From: an uncultured Collinsella sp.
GTDB taxonomy: Bacteria; Actinomycetota; Coriobacteriia; Coriobacteriales; Coriobacteriaceae
Direction of reading: 5' to 3'
NCBI GenBank assembly: GCA_900548815.1
Contig: URLR01000054.1
Location: forward strand, 1 to 12,169
Length of the DNA stretch: 12,169 nt
Shown here: positions 1-7,440 of the stretch, one piece after another
Numbering within the stretch: the stretch's first letter is position 1
How the letters are laid out: every line of letters starts with the position of its first letter
Position numbers and translations under genes: made by a program
The notes under the pieces: generated by a model
Seen by the model: the letters and a program-made list of their open reading frames with translations, nothing else
Database searches by the model: none
What the model was told of the DNA's origin: nothing

Positions 1-48
1 TCTACACGAGCCTTATCGTCGGCAGCGTCAGATGTGTATAAGAGACAG
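1..48 (+). other. Illumina Nextera i5 adapter and Tn5 mosaic end (synthetic contamination)
   Basis: Bases 1-7 (TCTACAC) are the end of the P5 primer. Bases 8-15 (GAGCCTTA) occupy the 8-base i5 index position and, from memory, match Nextera XT index S521. Bases 16-29 are the TCGTCGGCAGCGTC read-1 adapter, and bases 30-48 are the Tn5 mosaic end AGATGTGTATAAGAGACAG. The order is exactly that of a Nextera library molecule, so this is untrimmed adapter at the end of a contig. Native sequence begins at base 49, and any reading frame through bases 1-48 is meaningless. Confidence 0.98.
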
Positions 49-635
49 TCGATGGCCAGTACGTGCGCCTGTCCGACGAGCGCGCCGCGCGTGAGCAGAA
101 CCGCTACCTCACGCTGCGCGACTTTGCCAACCTGTGCGTCAAGAACATCGCGGGCGGCGACGCGCTCACCTCGCATGCCTCCGCCTGCCTGCCCGTTTCG
201 CCTCCGCCGTTTATGGCCGGTATTGCCGAGGTCGAGGTCGACAAGGCCACCGGCAAGGTGACTGTGGTGGACTATGCGGCAGCTGTGGACTGCGGCACCG
301 TGATCAACGAGGCGCTCGCGCGCGTCCAGGCCGAGGGCGGCATTGCCCAGGGTATCGGCCACGCGCTCTACGAAATCGTTGAGCACGATGAGCGCGGCCG
401 CCTGCGCACCGGCAACTTTATGAGCTACAAGTTGCCCACGCGCCTGGATATCGGCAGCATTCGCGTGGCCTTTGAGCCGAGCTACGAGCCGACGGGCCCG
501 TTTGGCGCCAAGTCGATCGGCGAGGTCGTCATCAACACGCCGCTCGCCGCCGTGGCCTCGGCCGTCGCACACGCCACCGGCCACCAGGTCCGCTCGCTTC
601 CCATCACGCCCGAGAAGGCCCTGCTGGGGGAGTAG
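49..635 (+). CDS. Xanthine dehydrogenase family molybdopterin-binding subunit, C-terminal fragment
   Basis: The open frame enters from the contig end (first full codon at 51, Asp-Gly-Gln-Tyr) and stops at 633-635, giving about 194 residues of a subunit that is normally 700-800 residues long. It corresponds to the last part of the molybdenum-cofactor-binding domain of the xanthine oxidase family. Supporting signs are the stretch VDYAAAVDCGTVINEALARV, then GGIAQGIGHALYE, and near the end GPFGAKSIGEVVINTP. In this family the Glu of the KSxGE motif is the catalytic base at the molybdenum centre, and it is present. The family hydroxylates purines or other N-heterocycles together with FAD and 2Fe-2S subunits or domains. 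Those partners would lie upstream and are not in the window, so the substrate cannot be assigned. The truncation is caused by the contig end with its adapter, not by a biological break. A GTG at 63 is not the real start. A terminator follows 30 bases downstream. Confidence 0.9.
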
Positions 636-664
636 CGGGTCGGCGAACAAGTCGTAATGGGCGG

Positions 665-689
665 GGCGGGGCAACTCGTCCCGCCTTTT
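665..689 (+). terminator. Intrinsic terminator after the molybdopterin subunit gene
   Basis: An 8-bp G+C-rich stem (665-672 with 678-685, one G-T pair) encloses a 5-nt loop and is followed by TTTT at 686-689. It lies 30 bases after the stop codon and separates this operon from tRNA-Leu. Confidence 0.8.
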
Positions 690-747
690 GCACTCGTGGT
701 GAGGTCGTGAGTCTGTAAAACGTGTGCGTGCGCTTGTCGCTCGTATC

Positions 748-756
748 TGCTATCAT
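748..756 (+). promoter_or_regulatory. Extended -10 promoter for tRNA-Leu
   Basis: TGCTATCAT is a good extended -10 element (TGn followed by a hexamer matching TATAAT at 4 of 6 positions). It lies 19 bases before the mature tRNA, which would put the transcription start about 13 bases upstream of the tRNA. No convincing -35 box is seen at 16-18 bp. The same type of box precedes valS at 4527-4535. Confidence 0.5.
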
Positions 757-775
757 TCCTAATCTGTGCGCTCAT

Positions 776-859
776 GCGGGCGTGGCGGAATTGGTAGACG
801 CGCCAGATTTAGGTTCTGGTGGGATTCCCGTGAAGGTTCGAGTCCTTTCGCCCGCACCA
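776..859 (+). tRNA. tRNA-Leu (anticodon UAG)
   Basis: A complete class II tRNA cloverleaf is present. The 7-bp acceptor stem pairs 776-782 with 849-855. The D arm has GCG/CGC and the GGTAGA loop. The anticodon stem CCAGA/TCTGG encloses loop TTTAGGT with anticodon TAG at 810-812. The long variable arm GGGATTCCC (821-829) is typical of leucine tRNAs. The T arm has loop TTCGAGT, followed by discriminator A and an encoded CCA (857-859). It reads CUA and, depending on wobble modification, other CUN codons. It is a single gene between a terminator and tig. Confidence 0.97.
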
Positions 860-937
860 ACGCACCCGCGTCGGCTTATGCCCTCGCGACGCTTGTTGCA
901 TAAAGGTACCAGCACCTCAGATAAGCTGGGCAGTATG

Positions 938-943
938 AGGAGG
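938..943 (+). promoter_or_regulatory. Shine-Dalgarno AGGAGG that decides the tig start
   Basis: A perfect AGGAGG lies 6 bases before TTG at 950, the usual spacing. It overlaps the in-frame ATG at 935, which therefore cannot be the start served by this site. The in-frame GTG at 947 would have only a 3-base spacer. A weak promoter-like pair (TTGCAT at 896-901, GATAAG at 920-925) precedes it but is not convincing. Confidence 0.7.
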
Positions 944-949
944 AACGTG

Positions 950-2248
950 TTGAACATCACCGCTTCTGACGTCAAGGACGCCAAGCTCACCGCTACGGTC
1001 ACCATCCCGGCCGCCGACGTCGACGCCGCGATCAAGAAGGCCTACAAGGACACCGCCAAGAAGTACCGCTTCCCGGGCTTCCGCGCCGGTAAGGCCCCCC
1101 GTCCGGTCATCGACTCCGCTCTTGGCGCCGAGGCAACCCTCGCTCAGGCCACCAACGACCTGATCGCCGCCAACGAGCCCGCCGTCCTCAACGAGCTGGA
1201 CATCGTCCCCACCAAGAGCGGTGACTACAAGGAGCTCGACCTCGCCAAGGATCACGAGGACTACACCTACACCGTCGAGTTCTCCCTGCGTCCTGCCGCT
1301 GAGCTCTCCTCCTTCGACGCCGTCGAGATCGAGATGCCCCCTGCGGAGGTCACCGAGTCCGAGATCAACAACCAGGTCGAGATGCTCCTCAACTACCGTG
1401 CCACCTTCGAGGACGTCGAGGGTCGCGCCGTCGAGGCCGAGGACTACGTCACCGTCGACCTCAAGGCCGTCGAGAACGCCGACAACTTCGCTGCCGAGGG
1501 CCGCATGCTCATCGCCGGTAGCGACAGCAACCCCAAGGAGTTCAACGAGGCCCTGATCGGCGCTAACGTTGACGACGTCAAGACCGTCACCTGGACCGAC
1601 GAGGTCGAGGAGGGCGAGGAGGCCGAGACCCACACCGTCGAGGTCACCGTCAAGGGCATCAAGGTCCGCAACACCCCCGAGCTCACCGATGAGCTCGTCA
1701 AGTCCGACTTTGGCTTTGACAACATCGAGGCCATGCGCGACGCCATCAAGATCGAGATCGAGCAGGACAAGGCTTCCCGCCTGCCGGCCGAGAAGGAGAA
1801 CCGTTGCGTCTCCGCTCTCGCCGAGCGTCTGCAGCTCGACGAGATGGACGCCGACTACGAGCAGTCCGTCTTTGAGGAGCTTGGCCAGAACTTCCTGTCC
1901 AACCTTGCTGCCCGCGGCATGACCCTGGACACCTGGCTTCCCGCTTCCGGTCTGACCATGGAGCAGTTCATCGGCGACCTGCACAAGCAGGCCAACGACG
2001 TCGCCCGCGAGTCCCTGGCTCTGGACGCCCTCGCCCGCGAGCTCAAGATCGAGGTCACCGAGGACGACATCAACGCCGAGTTCGAGAAGGCCGGCGTCAA
2101 GGACGTCGAGGCTTCCAAGGCTGAGTTCATCGCTGATGGCCGCATGCCTGCCGTCCGCGAGTCCATCCGTCGTTCCAAGGCCGTCGACCACCTGGTCGAG
2201 AACGCCAAGGTGACCGAGGTCGACGAGACCGCCAAGGACGCCGAGTAA
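950..2248 (+). CDS. tig: Trigger factor (ribosome-associated chaperone, peptidyl-prolyl isomerase)
   Basis: This 432-residue protein has the normal trigger factor length (about 430). Trigger factor binds ribosomal protein L23 at the exit tunnel and shields nascent chains. The ribosome-binding signature GFRAGK lies at residues 43-48 in the N-terminal domain. The middle part, about 150-240, corresponds to the FKBP-like isomerase domain. The rest forms the helical substrate-binding arms and ends in an acidic tail (VDETAKDAE). The start is chosen as TTG 950 from the spacing to AGGAGG; this gives the N-terminus MNITASDVKD. The open frame continues upstream through the tRNA gene, but that part is not coding. 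Codon use is extremely biased (GTC, CTC, AAG, GAC, ATC), as expected for an abundant protein. It heads the tig-clpP-clpX block, an arrangement common in bacteria. The identification is secure; the exact start is less so. Confidence 0.95.
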   Translation: MNITASDVKDAKLTATVTIPAADVDAAIKKAYKDTAKKYRFPGFRAGKAPRPVIDSALGAEATLAQATNDLIAANEPAVLNELDIVPTKSGDYKELDLAKDHEDYTYTVEFSLRPAAELSSFDAVEIEMPPAEVTESEINNQVEMLLNYRATFEDVEGRAVEAEDYVTVDLKAVENADNFAAEGRMLIAGSDSNPKEFNEALIGANVDDVKTVTWTDEVEEGEEAETHTVEVTVKGIKVRNTPELTDELVKSDFGFDNIEAMRDAIKIEIEQDKASRLPAEKENRCVSALAERLQLDEMDADYEQSVFEELGQNFLSNLAARGMTLDTWLPASGLTMEQFIGDLHKQANDVARESLALDALARELKIEVTEDDINAEFEKAGVKDVEASKAEFIADGRMPAVRESIRRSKAVDHLVENAKVTEVDETAKDAE

Positions 2249-2324
2249 TTCTCGCCACCTTGCCCGCGAGCGCATGCGTGCGCCCGTGATGGGGTAAAGT
2301 TATACACCGGTTATCCGGTTGCTT

Positions 2325-2370
2325 CGTACGGTGCCAGCCAATGCATAGCATGCGGGCACCGTACGTTTAT
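2325..2370 (+). terminator. Hairpin between tig and clpP, probable terminator or attenuator
   Basis: A perfect 11-bp inverted repeat (CGTACGGTGCC at 2325-2335, its complement at 2355-2365) is followed by TTTATCT. The 19-nt loop itself holds a 4-bp stem (2343-2346 with 2350-2353). A smaller hairpin, ACCGG-TTAT-CCGGT, lies at 2306-2319. The structure sits 77 bases after tig and 46 bases before clpP, leaving no room for a promoter downstream of it. It therefore either ends most tig transcripts, with some readthrough, or lies in the clpP leader as an attenuator. A possible -10 (TAAAGT or TATACA, 2295-2306) has no -35. Confidence 0.55.
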
Positions 2371-2401
2371 CTAGAACCAATTTGGTCCGCAAGAGAGAAA
2401 T

Positions 2402-2406
2402 GGAGA
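2402..2406 (+). promoter_or_regulatory. Shine-Dalgarno GGAGA that decides the clpP start
   Basis: GGAGA lies 5-6 bases before ATG 2412. In-frame ATGs at 2400 and 2406 overlap or abut it and lack an equally good site, so 2412 is preferred. Confidence 0.6.
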
Positions 2407-2411
2407 TGCGT

Positions 2412-3032
2412 ATGATCGCAAAGTTCGATTCCGCCCTCGTGCCATACGTTATCGAGCAGACGCCGCGCGGCGAGCGCAGCTACGATATCTATTCGCGCCT
2501 GCTCAACGACCGCATCATCTTCTTGGGCGAGGAGATCAACTCCGTAAGCGCCAACCTGGTCGTTGCCCAGCTGCTGCATCTTGAGAGCCAGGATGCCGAG
2601 AAGGATATCTCGCTCTACATCAATTCGCCCGGCGGCGAGGTCTACTCCGGCCTGGCGATTCTTGACACTATGAACTTTATTAAGCCGCAGGTCTCGACCA
2701 TTTGCGTCGGTATGGCCGCGTCCATGGCCGCCGTGCTGCTTTCGGCCGGCGCCAAGGGCAAGCGCTTTTGCTTGCCGCACTCCAAGGTCATGATTCACCA
2801 GCCCAGCGGCGGTGCCCAGGGTCAGCAGACCGAGATCGAGATCGTGGCCGAGGAGATCAAGAAGACTCGCCGCGAGCTCAACCAGATTCTGTCCGACGCC
2901 TCGGGCCAGCCCATCGAGAAGGTCCAGGCCGACACCGAGCGCGACAACTACCTGACCGCTGCCGAGGCCCTCGACTACGGCCTGATCGACCGTATCGTCA
3001 CCTCGCGCGACCTCGCCGCGAAGGACGCCTAG
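2412..3032 (+). CDS. clpP: ATP-dependent Clp protease proteolytic subunit ClpP
   Basis: This 206-residue serine protease of family S14 forms the tetradecameric chamber that degrades substrates unfolded by ClpX (or ClpC/ClpA) in the cytoplasm. The N-terminus MIAKFDSALVPYVIEQT is typical. The catalytic Ser104 is in GMAASMAA, His129 is in KVMIHQP, and Asp178 is in TERDNY, so the triad is complete. The NSPGG oxyanion segment is at residues 71-75. The start at 2412 is chosen by its GGAGA site; an upstream ATG would add only two or four residues. The stop codon is separated from the clpX ATG by a single base, so the two genes are co-transcribed and probably translationally coupled. Only one clpP is visible here. 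Many actinobacteria carry two tandem copies, so a second could exist elsewhere. No CIRCE, CtsR or ClgR site could be recognised upstream. Confidence 0.97.
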   Translation: MIAKFDSALVPYVIEQTPRGERSYDIYSRLLNDRIIFLGEEINSVSANLVVAQLLHLESQDAEKDISLYINSPGGEVYSGLAILDTMNFIKPQVSTICVGMAASMAAVLLSAGAKGKRFCLPHSKVMIHQPSGGAQGQQTEIEIVAEEIKKTRRELNQILSDASGQPIEKVQADTERDNYLTAAEALDYGLIDRIVTSRDLAAKDA

Positions 3033-3033
3033 G

Positions 3034-4440
3034 ATGGCCGGTAACATGCAGGACAACTTTGACGAGAACGGCAACCCCATCCGCTGCTCCTTCTGCGGAA
3101 AAGAGCAGGGCCAGGTCCGTCGCCTCGTAAAGGGCCCGACCAACATCTTTATCTGTGACGAGTGCGTCGCCGCCTGTTCCGAGATTCTGGAGGAGTCGCT
3201 GGCTTCGGACTTTATGGACGCTGCCCGCAACGGCAAGCTGCCGGGCTTCCTCAACGACCATGGTCAGTCTGCATCCCAGCCCGCCATGGACCCCGAGACC
3301 GAGGGCTTTGAGCTCGAGGACGACCGCCAGGTCATCACGCACGTGCCGACGCCGCACGAGATCTATGACGAGCTTTCGGCCTATGTTATGGGTCAGGAGG
3401 ACGCCAAGCGCGCCATGTCGGTGGCCGTGTACAACCACTATCGCCGCGTGATCGAGGGCGGCGCCGTGGTGTCTGCCTTTGACGATGGTATGGACTCACA
3501 GCTCGACGACGACATGGACGAGGTGGAGCTCGCCAAGTCCAATATTTTGCTGCTCGGTCCTACCGGTACCGGTAAGACCCTGCTCGCCCAGACGCTCGCG
3601 CGCATCCTCGAGGTGCCGTTTGCCATCGCCGACGCCACCGCGCTTACCGAGGCCGGCTACGTGGGCGAGGACGTGGAGAACATCCTGCTCAAGCTCATCA
3701 ACGCCGCCGATGGCGATATTGAGCGCGCACAGGTGGGCATTATCTACGTGGACGAGATCGACAAGATCGCCCGCAAGGCCGAGAACCTTTCCATTACCCG
3801 CGACGTTTCGGGCGAGGGCGTTCAGCAGGCACTGCTTAAGATCCTTGAGGGCACGGTGGCAAGCGTTCCGCCCACCGGCGGCCGCAAGCATCCCCAGCAG
3901 GAGCTGCTGCAGATCGACACGACCAACATCCTGTTCATCTGCGGTGGTGCCTTTGTGGGTCTGGACAAGATTATCGCTGACCGCGTGGGCAACAAGGGCG
4001 TGGGCTTTAACTCCGAGATCGCCGGCCCCACCTCGGTCGACGAGAACGACCTGCTGCGCCAGGTGCTCCCGCAGGACCTCAACGCCTTTGGCATGATCCC
4101 CGAGTTCGTGGGCCGTACGCCCGTCGTCACCCAGACGCAGGCGCTCGACGAGGACGACCTGGTGTCGATCCTGACCGAGCCCAAGAACGCCGTGGTGCGT
4201 CAGTACCGCAAGATGTTCCAGCTCGAGGACGTTGAGCTTGAGTTTGAGGACGCCGCCCTGCACGAGATCGCCCGCATGGCGCTCGCCCGCAAGACCGGCG
4301 CCCGCGGCCTGCGCTCCATCTGCGAGGACGTGCTGCAGCAGACGATGTTCGACCTGCCCAGCGAGGAAGGCGTCACCAAGGTCATCGTGACCGAAGCCTC
4401 CGTAAAGGGCGAAGAACAGCCCCAGCGCATCTACGGCTAA
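3034..4440 (+). CDS. clpX: ATP-dependent Clp protease ATP-binding subunit ClpX
   Basis: This 468-residue AAA+ unfoldase feeds ClpP and is longer than the usual 420-430. The N-terminal zinc-binding domain has C18-x2-C21 and C41-x2-C44. Walker A GPTGTGKT is at 175-182, pore loop GYVG at 208-211, and Walker B IIYVDE ends at D240-E241. The RKH loop is at 284-286, and a VGF tripeptide (323-325) stands in the place of the ClpP-docking IGF loop. The arginine finger is R361 (PEFVGR), and sensor 2 GARGLR ends at R427. The extra length comes from a longer linker after the zinc domain and an acidic insertion (about 147-163, rich in Asp) just before Walker A. The ATG lies one base after the clpP stop, with AAGGA at 3021-3025 inside clpP as ribosome site. 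A strong terminator follows. Confidence 0.97.
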   Translation: MAGNMQDNFDENGNPIRCSFCGKEQGQVRRLVKGPTNIFICDECVAACSEILEESLASDFMDAARNGKLPGFLNDHGQSASQPAMDPETEGFELEDDRQVITHVPTPHEIYDELSAYVMGQEDAKRAMSVAVYNHYRRVIEGGAVVSAFDDGMDSQLDDDMDEVELAKSNILLLGPTGTGKTLLAQTLARILEVPFAIADATALTEAGYVGEDVENILLKLINAADGDIERAQVGIIYVDEIDKIARKAENLSITRDVSGEGVQQALLKILEGTVASVPPTGGRKHPQQELLQIDTTNILFICGGAFVGLDKIIADRVGNKGVGFNSEIAGPTSVDENDLLRQVLPQDLNAFGMIPEFVGRTPVVTQTQALDEDDLVSILTEPKNAVVRQYRKMFQLEDVELEFEDAALHEIARMALARKTGARGLRSICEDVLQQTMFDLPSEEGVTKVIVTEASVKGEEQPQRIYG

Positions 4441-4461
4441 ACCTGCCTAAAACGTGTTTGC

Positions 4462-4498
4462 AAATAGCCTCCGACCACCCGCGGTCGGAGGCTATTTT
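4462..4498 (+). terminator. Strong intrinsic terminator after clpX
   Basis: A perfect 15-bp stem (4462-4476 with 4483-4497) with loop ACCCGC ends in a T run, TTTT at 4495-4498 followed by AT. It starts 21 bases after the clpX stop and closes the clpP-clpX unit. Because the stem begins with AAA, it could also work on the opposite strand, although no - strand gene ends here. Confidence 0.93.
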
Positions 4499-4526
4499 AT
4501 ATATGCGCAATAACCCCAACTACCTG

Positions 4527-4535
4527 TGTTATTCT
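4527..4535 (+). promoter_or_regulatory. Extended -10 promoter for valS
   Basis: TGTTATTCT is an extended -10 (TGn plus a hexamer with 4 of 6 matches to TATAAT), 29 bases after the clpX terminator. It resembles the box before tRNA-Leu. No clear -35 is present. Transcription from here would give a leader of about 185 nt that contains the large inverted repeat at 4593-4708. No T-box consensus (AGGGTGG-ACCGCG type) was found in that leader. Confidence 0.45.
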
Positions 4536-4592
4536 GTGTGTTTGTTTTAAGCCTCAGCGAAGTCATTACAGACTGGAGTAATCGATACCTAA

Positions 4593-4708
4593 GGGGAGGA
4601 ATGTAGGGCCGATTTTCGTAGATTCCGCACGAGCCGAAGACCACTTAATGTGGTCTTCGAGCGAGCCCAGGACCTGACCGAGCGAAAATCGGCCCTACAT
4701 TCCTCCCC
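4593..4708 (+). repeat. R1 element, copy A: conserved core within a 26-bp perfect inverted repeat
   Basis: The outer arms (4593-4618 and 4683-4708) are perfectly complementary over 26 bp. Between them lies a core (4623-4673) with a nested 10-bp hairpin, CGAAGACCAC (4635-4644) / GTGGTCTTCG (4650-4659), around loop TTAAT. The core recurs in reverse orientation after valS (7473-7521) with three substitutions and a 2-nt gap, but the outer arms there are unrelated. The element ends 8 bases before the valS ribosome-binding site, so as RNA it would form a very stable structure in the leader. Confidence 0.9.
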
Positions 4709-4728
4709 GACGGGCAAGGGAGAGATAT

Positions 4729-7425
4729 ATGGAAGAAATGCCCAAGAACTACGATCCGTCGACCAACGAGCCGGCGATCCTGCAGAAGTGGCTCGACGGC
4801 GGCTACTACAAGCGCCGTGAGGGCGTGGGCGACTGCACCGTCACCATTCCGCCTCCCAACGTTACCGGCAAGCTCCACATGGGTCACGCCACCGATGACT
4901 CCATCCAGGACGTCATCATCCGTATGGCTCGCATGCGCGGCAAGTCCACGCGCTGGGTGCTCGGTACCGATCACGCCGGTATCGCCACGCAGACCAAGGT
5001 CGACAAGAAGCTCAAGAGCGAGGACATCAGTCGCCTGGAGATCGGTCGCGACAAGTTTGTCGACGCCTGCTGGGATTGGACCCACGAGTACGGTGGCATC
5101 ATCGTCGAGCAGATCAAGCGCATGGGCTGCTCCGTCGACTTCGACAACGAGCGCTTCACCATGGATGAGGACTACGCCCAGGCCGTGCGTAAGGTCTTCT
5201 GCGACTGGTACCACGACGGCCTGATCTACCGTGGCAAGCGTATCGTTAACTGGTGCCCCAACTGCACCACCGCCATCTCGGACGACGAGGCCGAATATAA
5301 GGACGAGAAGGGCCACCTGTGGCACCTGCGCTACCCGCTGACCGAGCCGGTCAACGGCCAGGATTACATCGTCGTCGCCACCACGCGCCCCGAGACCATG
5401 CTCGGCGACACGGGTGTCGCCGTCTCCTCGAAGGACCCCGAGAAGGCTGCCTTTGTGGGCAAGACCGTCAAGCTCCCCATCGTCGACCGCGAGATCCCCA
5501 TCTTTGAGGATTGGCATGTCGATGCCAACTTTGGTTCCGGCTTTGTCAAGGTCACGCCGGCCCACGACCCCAACGACTACGCCATGGGTCAGGCCCACGA
5601 CCTGCCGCAGATCAACATCTTCGACGAGCACGCGGTGGTCGTCGAGGGCTATGGCGAGTTCACCGGCATGAACCGCGATGAGTGCCGCGAGGCCGTCATC
5701 AAGTGGTTCGAGGAGCATGACCTTCTCGATCACGTAGAGGATCACGACCACTCCGTCATGCACTGCTACCGTTGCGACGCCGCTCTGGAGCCGTGGCTTT
5801 CTGAGCAGTGGTTCGTCGCCGTCGACAAGCTCAAGGGGCCGGCGCTCGACGCCGTCAACTCCGGCAAGGTCACCTTCCACCCCGCGCGTTGGACGCAGAC
5901 CTACACCACCTGGATGGAGAACCTTAAGGACTGGTGCATCAGCCGTCAGCTGTGGTGGGGCCACCGCATCCCCGTATTCTACTGCGAGGACTGCGGCTGG
6001 GAGGATGCCCTTACCGAGGACACCGACGTGTGCCCCAAGTGCGGCGGCCATCACGTGCATCAGGACGAGAACGTGCTGGACACCTGGTTCAGCTCACAGC
6101 TGTGGACCTTCGCCACGCAGGGCTGGCCGCAAAAGCCGGAGCTGCTCGAGGGCCATCATCCCACGACGGCGCTCGTCACCGCGCGCGACATCATCGCGCT
6201 GTGGGTTGCCCGCATGGTCATGAGCTCGCTGTACTTCCTGGACGAGGTGCCGTTTAAGGACGTCGTCATCTACCCGACGATCCTTGCCAAGGACGGCAGC
6301 CGCATGTCCAAGTCCAAGGGCAACGGTGTTGACCCCATGGACCTCATCGGTATGTACGGTGCCGACGCCATGCGCTTCAACCTGCTTACGCTGTGCACCA
6401 ACAACCAGGACGTCAAGTTCGACGCGAATATCGACAAGAAGACCAAGAAGCTCATCGACAGCCCGCGTACCGACCAGGCCAAGTCGTTTGTGACCAAGAT
6501 CTGGAACGCCAGCCGCTTCCTGCTTATGAACATGGAGGGCTACACTCCCGGCGAGCCCGTCGTGGAGACGCCGGCAGACGCCTGGATGTTCAGCCGCCTG
6601 GCCAAGGCCGTGAAGATGGTCACTGAGGGTATTGAGAACTACACCTTTGGCGACATGGCCCGCGGTGTGCAGCAGTTCTTCTGGAACGAGGTCTGCGATT
6701 GGTACGTCGAGGTCACCAAGGCCCGCCTGAAGGGCGAGGGCCGTCTGCAGGCGCAGCGCAACCTAATTTTTGTGCTTGACACCTCCATTCGCCTGATGCA
6801 CCCCCTTATGCCGTTTGTCACCGAGGAGATCTGGGACAACATGCCGGCGAGCGTGCTCGACCTGGACGCCGAGGGCAACGTGGACCGCGCCGAGGCCCTG
6901 ATGATTGCCAAGTGGCCCGAGCCCGCTGACTACGCCAAGTATGTTGACGAGGACGCCGAGCGTGCGTTTGAGCTGTGCCGCACCGTCGTGTCTGCCGCCC
7001 GCGCTACCCGTTCGCGTTATCGCTTGAGCCCCAAGGCCGAGCTCGACGTGGTCGTGCGCGCCGGTGCCGAGGACATTGAGAAGCTCGAGAGCCTGCGCTC
7101 GACCATCGAACCGCTGGCGAACACCTCCTCGCTGGTCATGGGTACCGACGTCGAGAAGCCGGCCGCGAGCATTGCCGTGGTCGACAGCGGCGTTGAGGTC
7201 TTTGTGGTGCTCGAGGGCAAGGTCGATCTTTCGGCCGAGAAGGCGCGTCTTGAGAAGGAGATCGCCGCGGCTCAGAAGGAGCTCGCCGGTTGCGAGAAGA
7301 CGCTCGCCAACGAGGGCTTTGTGGCCAAGGCCGCGCCCGCGGTGGTCCAGAAGAAGAGGGACCGTGCAGCTGAGCTCAAGGAGATCCTGACGGCGCTGAC
7401 TGCTCAGGTTGCTGACTTCTCGTAG
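4729..7425 (+). CDS. valS: Valyl-tRNA synthetase
   Basis: This 898-residue class Ia synthetase charges tRNA-Val in the cytoplasm. The HIGH motif appears as HMGH (residues 50-53) after PPPNVTGK. The CP1 editing domain carries TTRPET (218-223). The KMSKS loop is RMSKS (525-529), a conservative variant. Two zinc knuckles are visible: C176/C179 with C346/C349, and a ribbon with C419, C422, C435 and C438. Anticodon-binding helices follow, then a C-terminal coiled coil (about 831-898) that in ValS contacts the tRNA. The length is normal. The start is ATG 4729, with AAGGGAG 6 bases upstream; ATG 4738 is less well placed. The gene has its own candidate promoter, a structured leader (4593-4708) and a terminator at 7647-7678. 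It is flanked on both sides by copies of the same R1 element. Confidence 0.97.
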   Translation: MEEMPKNYDPSTNEPAILQKWLDGGYYKRREGVGDCTVTIPPPNVTGKLHMGHATDDSIQDVIIRMARMRGKSTRWVLGTDHAGIATQTKVDKKLKSEDISRLEIGRDKFVDACWDWTHEYGGIIVEQIKRMGCSVDFDNERFTMDEDYAQAVRKVFCDWYHDGLIYRGKRIVNWCPNCTTAISDDEAEYKDEKGHLWHLRYPLTEPVNGQDYIVVATTRPETMLGDTGVAVSSKDPEKAAFVGKTVKLPIVDREIPIFEDWHVDANFGSGFVKVTPAHDPNDYAMGQAHDLPQINIFDEHAVVVEGYGEFTGMNRDECREAVIKWFEEHDLLDHVEDHDHSVMHCYRCDAALEPWLSEQWFVAVDKLKGPALDAVNSGKVTFHPARWTQTYTTWMENLKDWCISRQLWWGHRIPVFYCEDCGWEDALTEDTDVCPKCGGHHVHQDENVLDTWFSSQLWTFATQGWPQKPELLEGHHPTTALVTARDIIALWVARMVMSSLYFLDEVPFKDVVIYPTILAKDGSRMSKSKGNGVDPMDLIGMYGADAMRFNLLTLCTNNQDVKFDANIDKKTKKLIDSPRTDQAKSFVTKIWNASRFLLMNMEGYTPGEPVVETPADAWMFSRLAKAVKMVTEGIENYTFGDMARGVQQFFWNEVCDWYVEVTKARLKGEGRLQAQRNLIFVLDTSIRLMHPLMPFVTEEIWDNMPASVLDLDAEGNVDRAEALMIAKWPEPADYAKYVDEDAERAFELCRTVVSAARATRSRYRLSPKAELDVVVRAGAEDIEKLESLRSTIEPLANTSSLVMGTDVEKPAASIAVVDSGVEVFVVLEGKVDLSAEKARLEKEIAAAQKELAGCEKTLANEGFVAKAAPAVVQKKRDRAAELKEILTALTAQVADFS

Positions 7426-7440
7426 GCGTAACTGGGGGAC

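Noticed and set aside
722..949. N-terminal extension of tig through the tRNA-Leu gene
   Set aside because: The frame is open only by chance; the tRNA is complete and the ribosome site points to 950.
917..2275. 452-residue open frame antisense to tig
   Set aside because: Product is a low-complexity Leu/Gly/Val/Asp string caused by the strong codon bias of tig; no ribosome site or family resemblance.
2249..2411. CIRCE, CtsR or ClgR operator before clpP
   Set aside because: No match to the known operator patterns; the palindrome at 2306-2319 is too short to assign.
4536..4728. T-box riboswitch in the valS leader
   Set aside because: The conserved antiterminator string and a terminator before valS are absent; the leader is dominated by the R1 element.
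4645..6060. 471-residue open frame antisense to valS
   Set aside because: Composition is that of a shadow of a GC-rich gene; valS on the + strand is certain.
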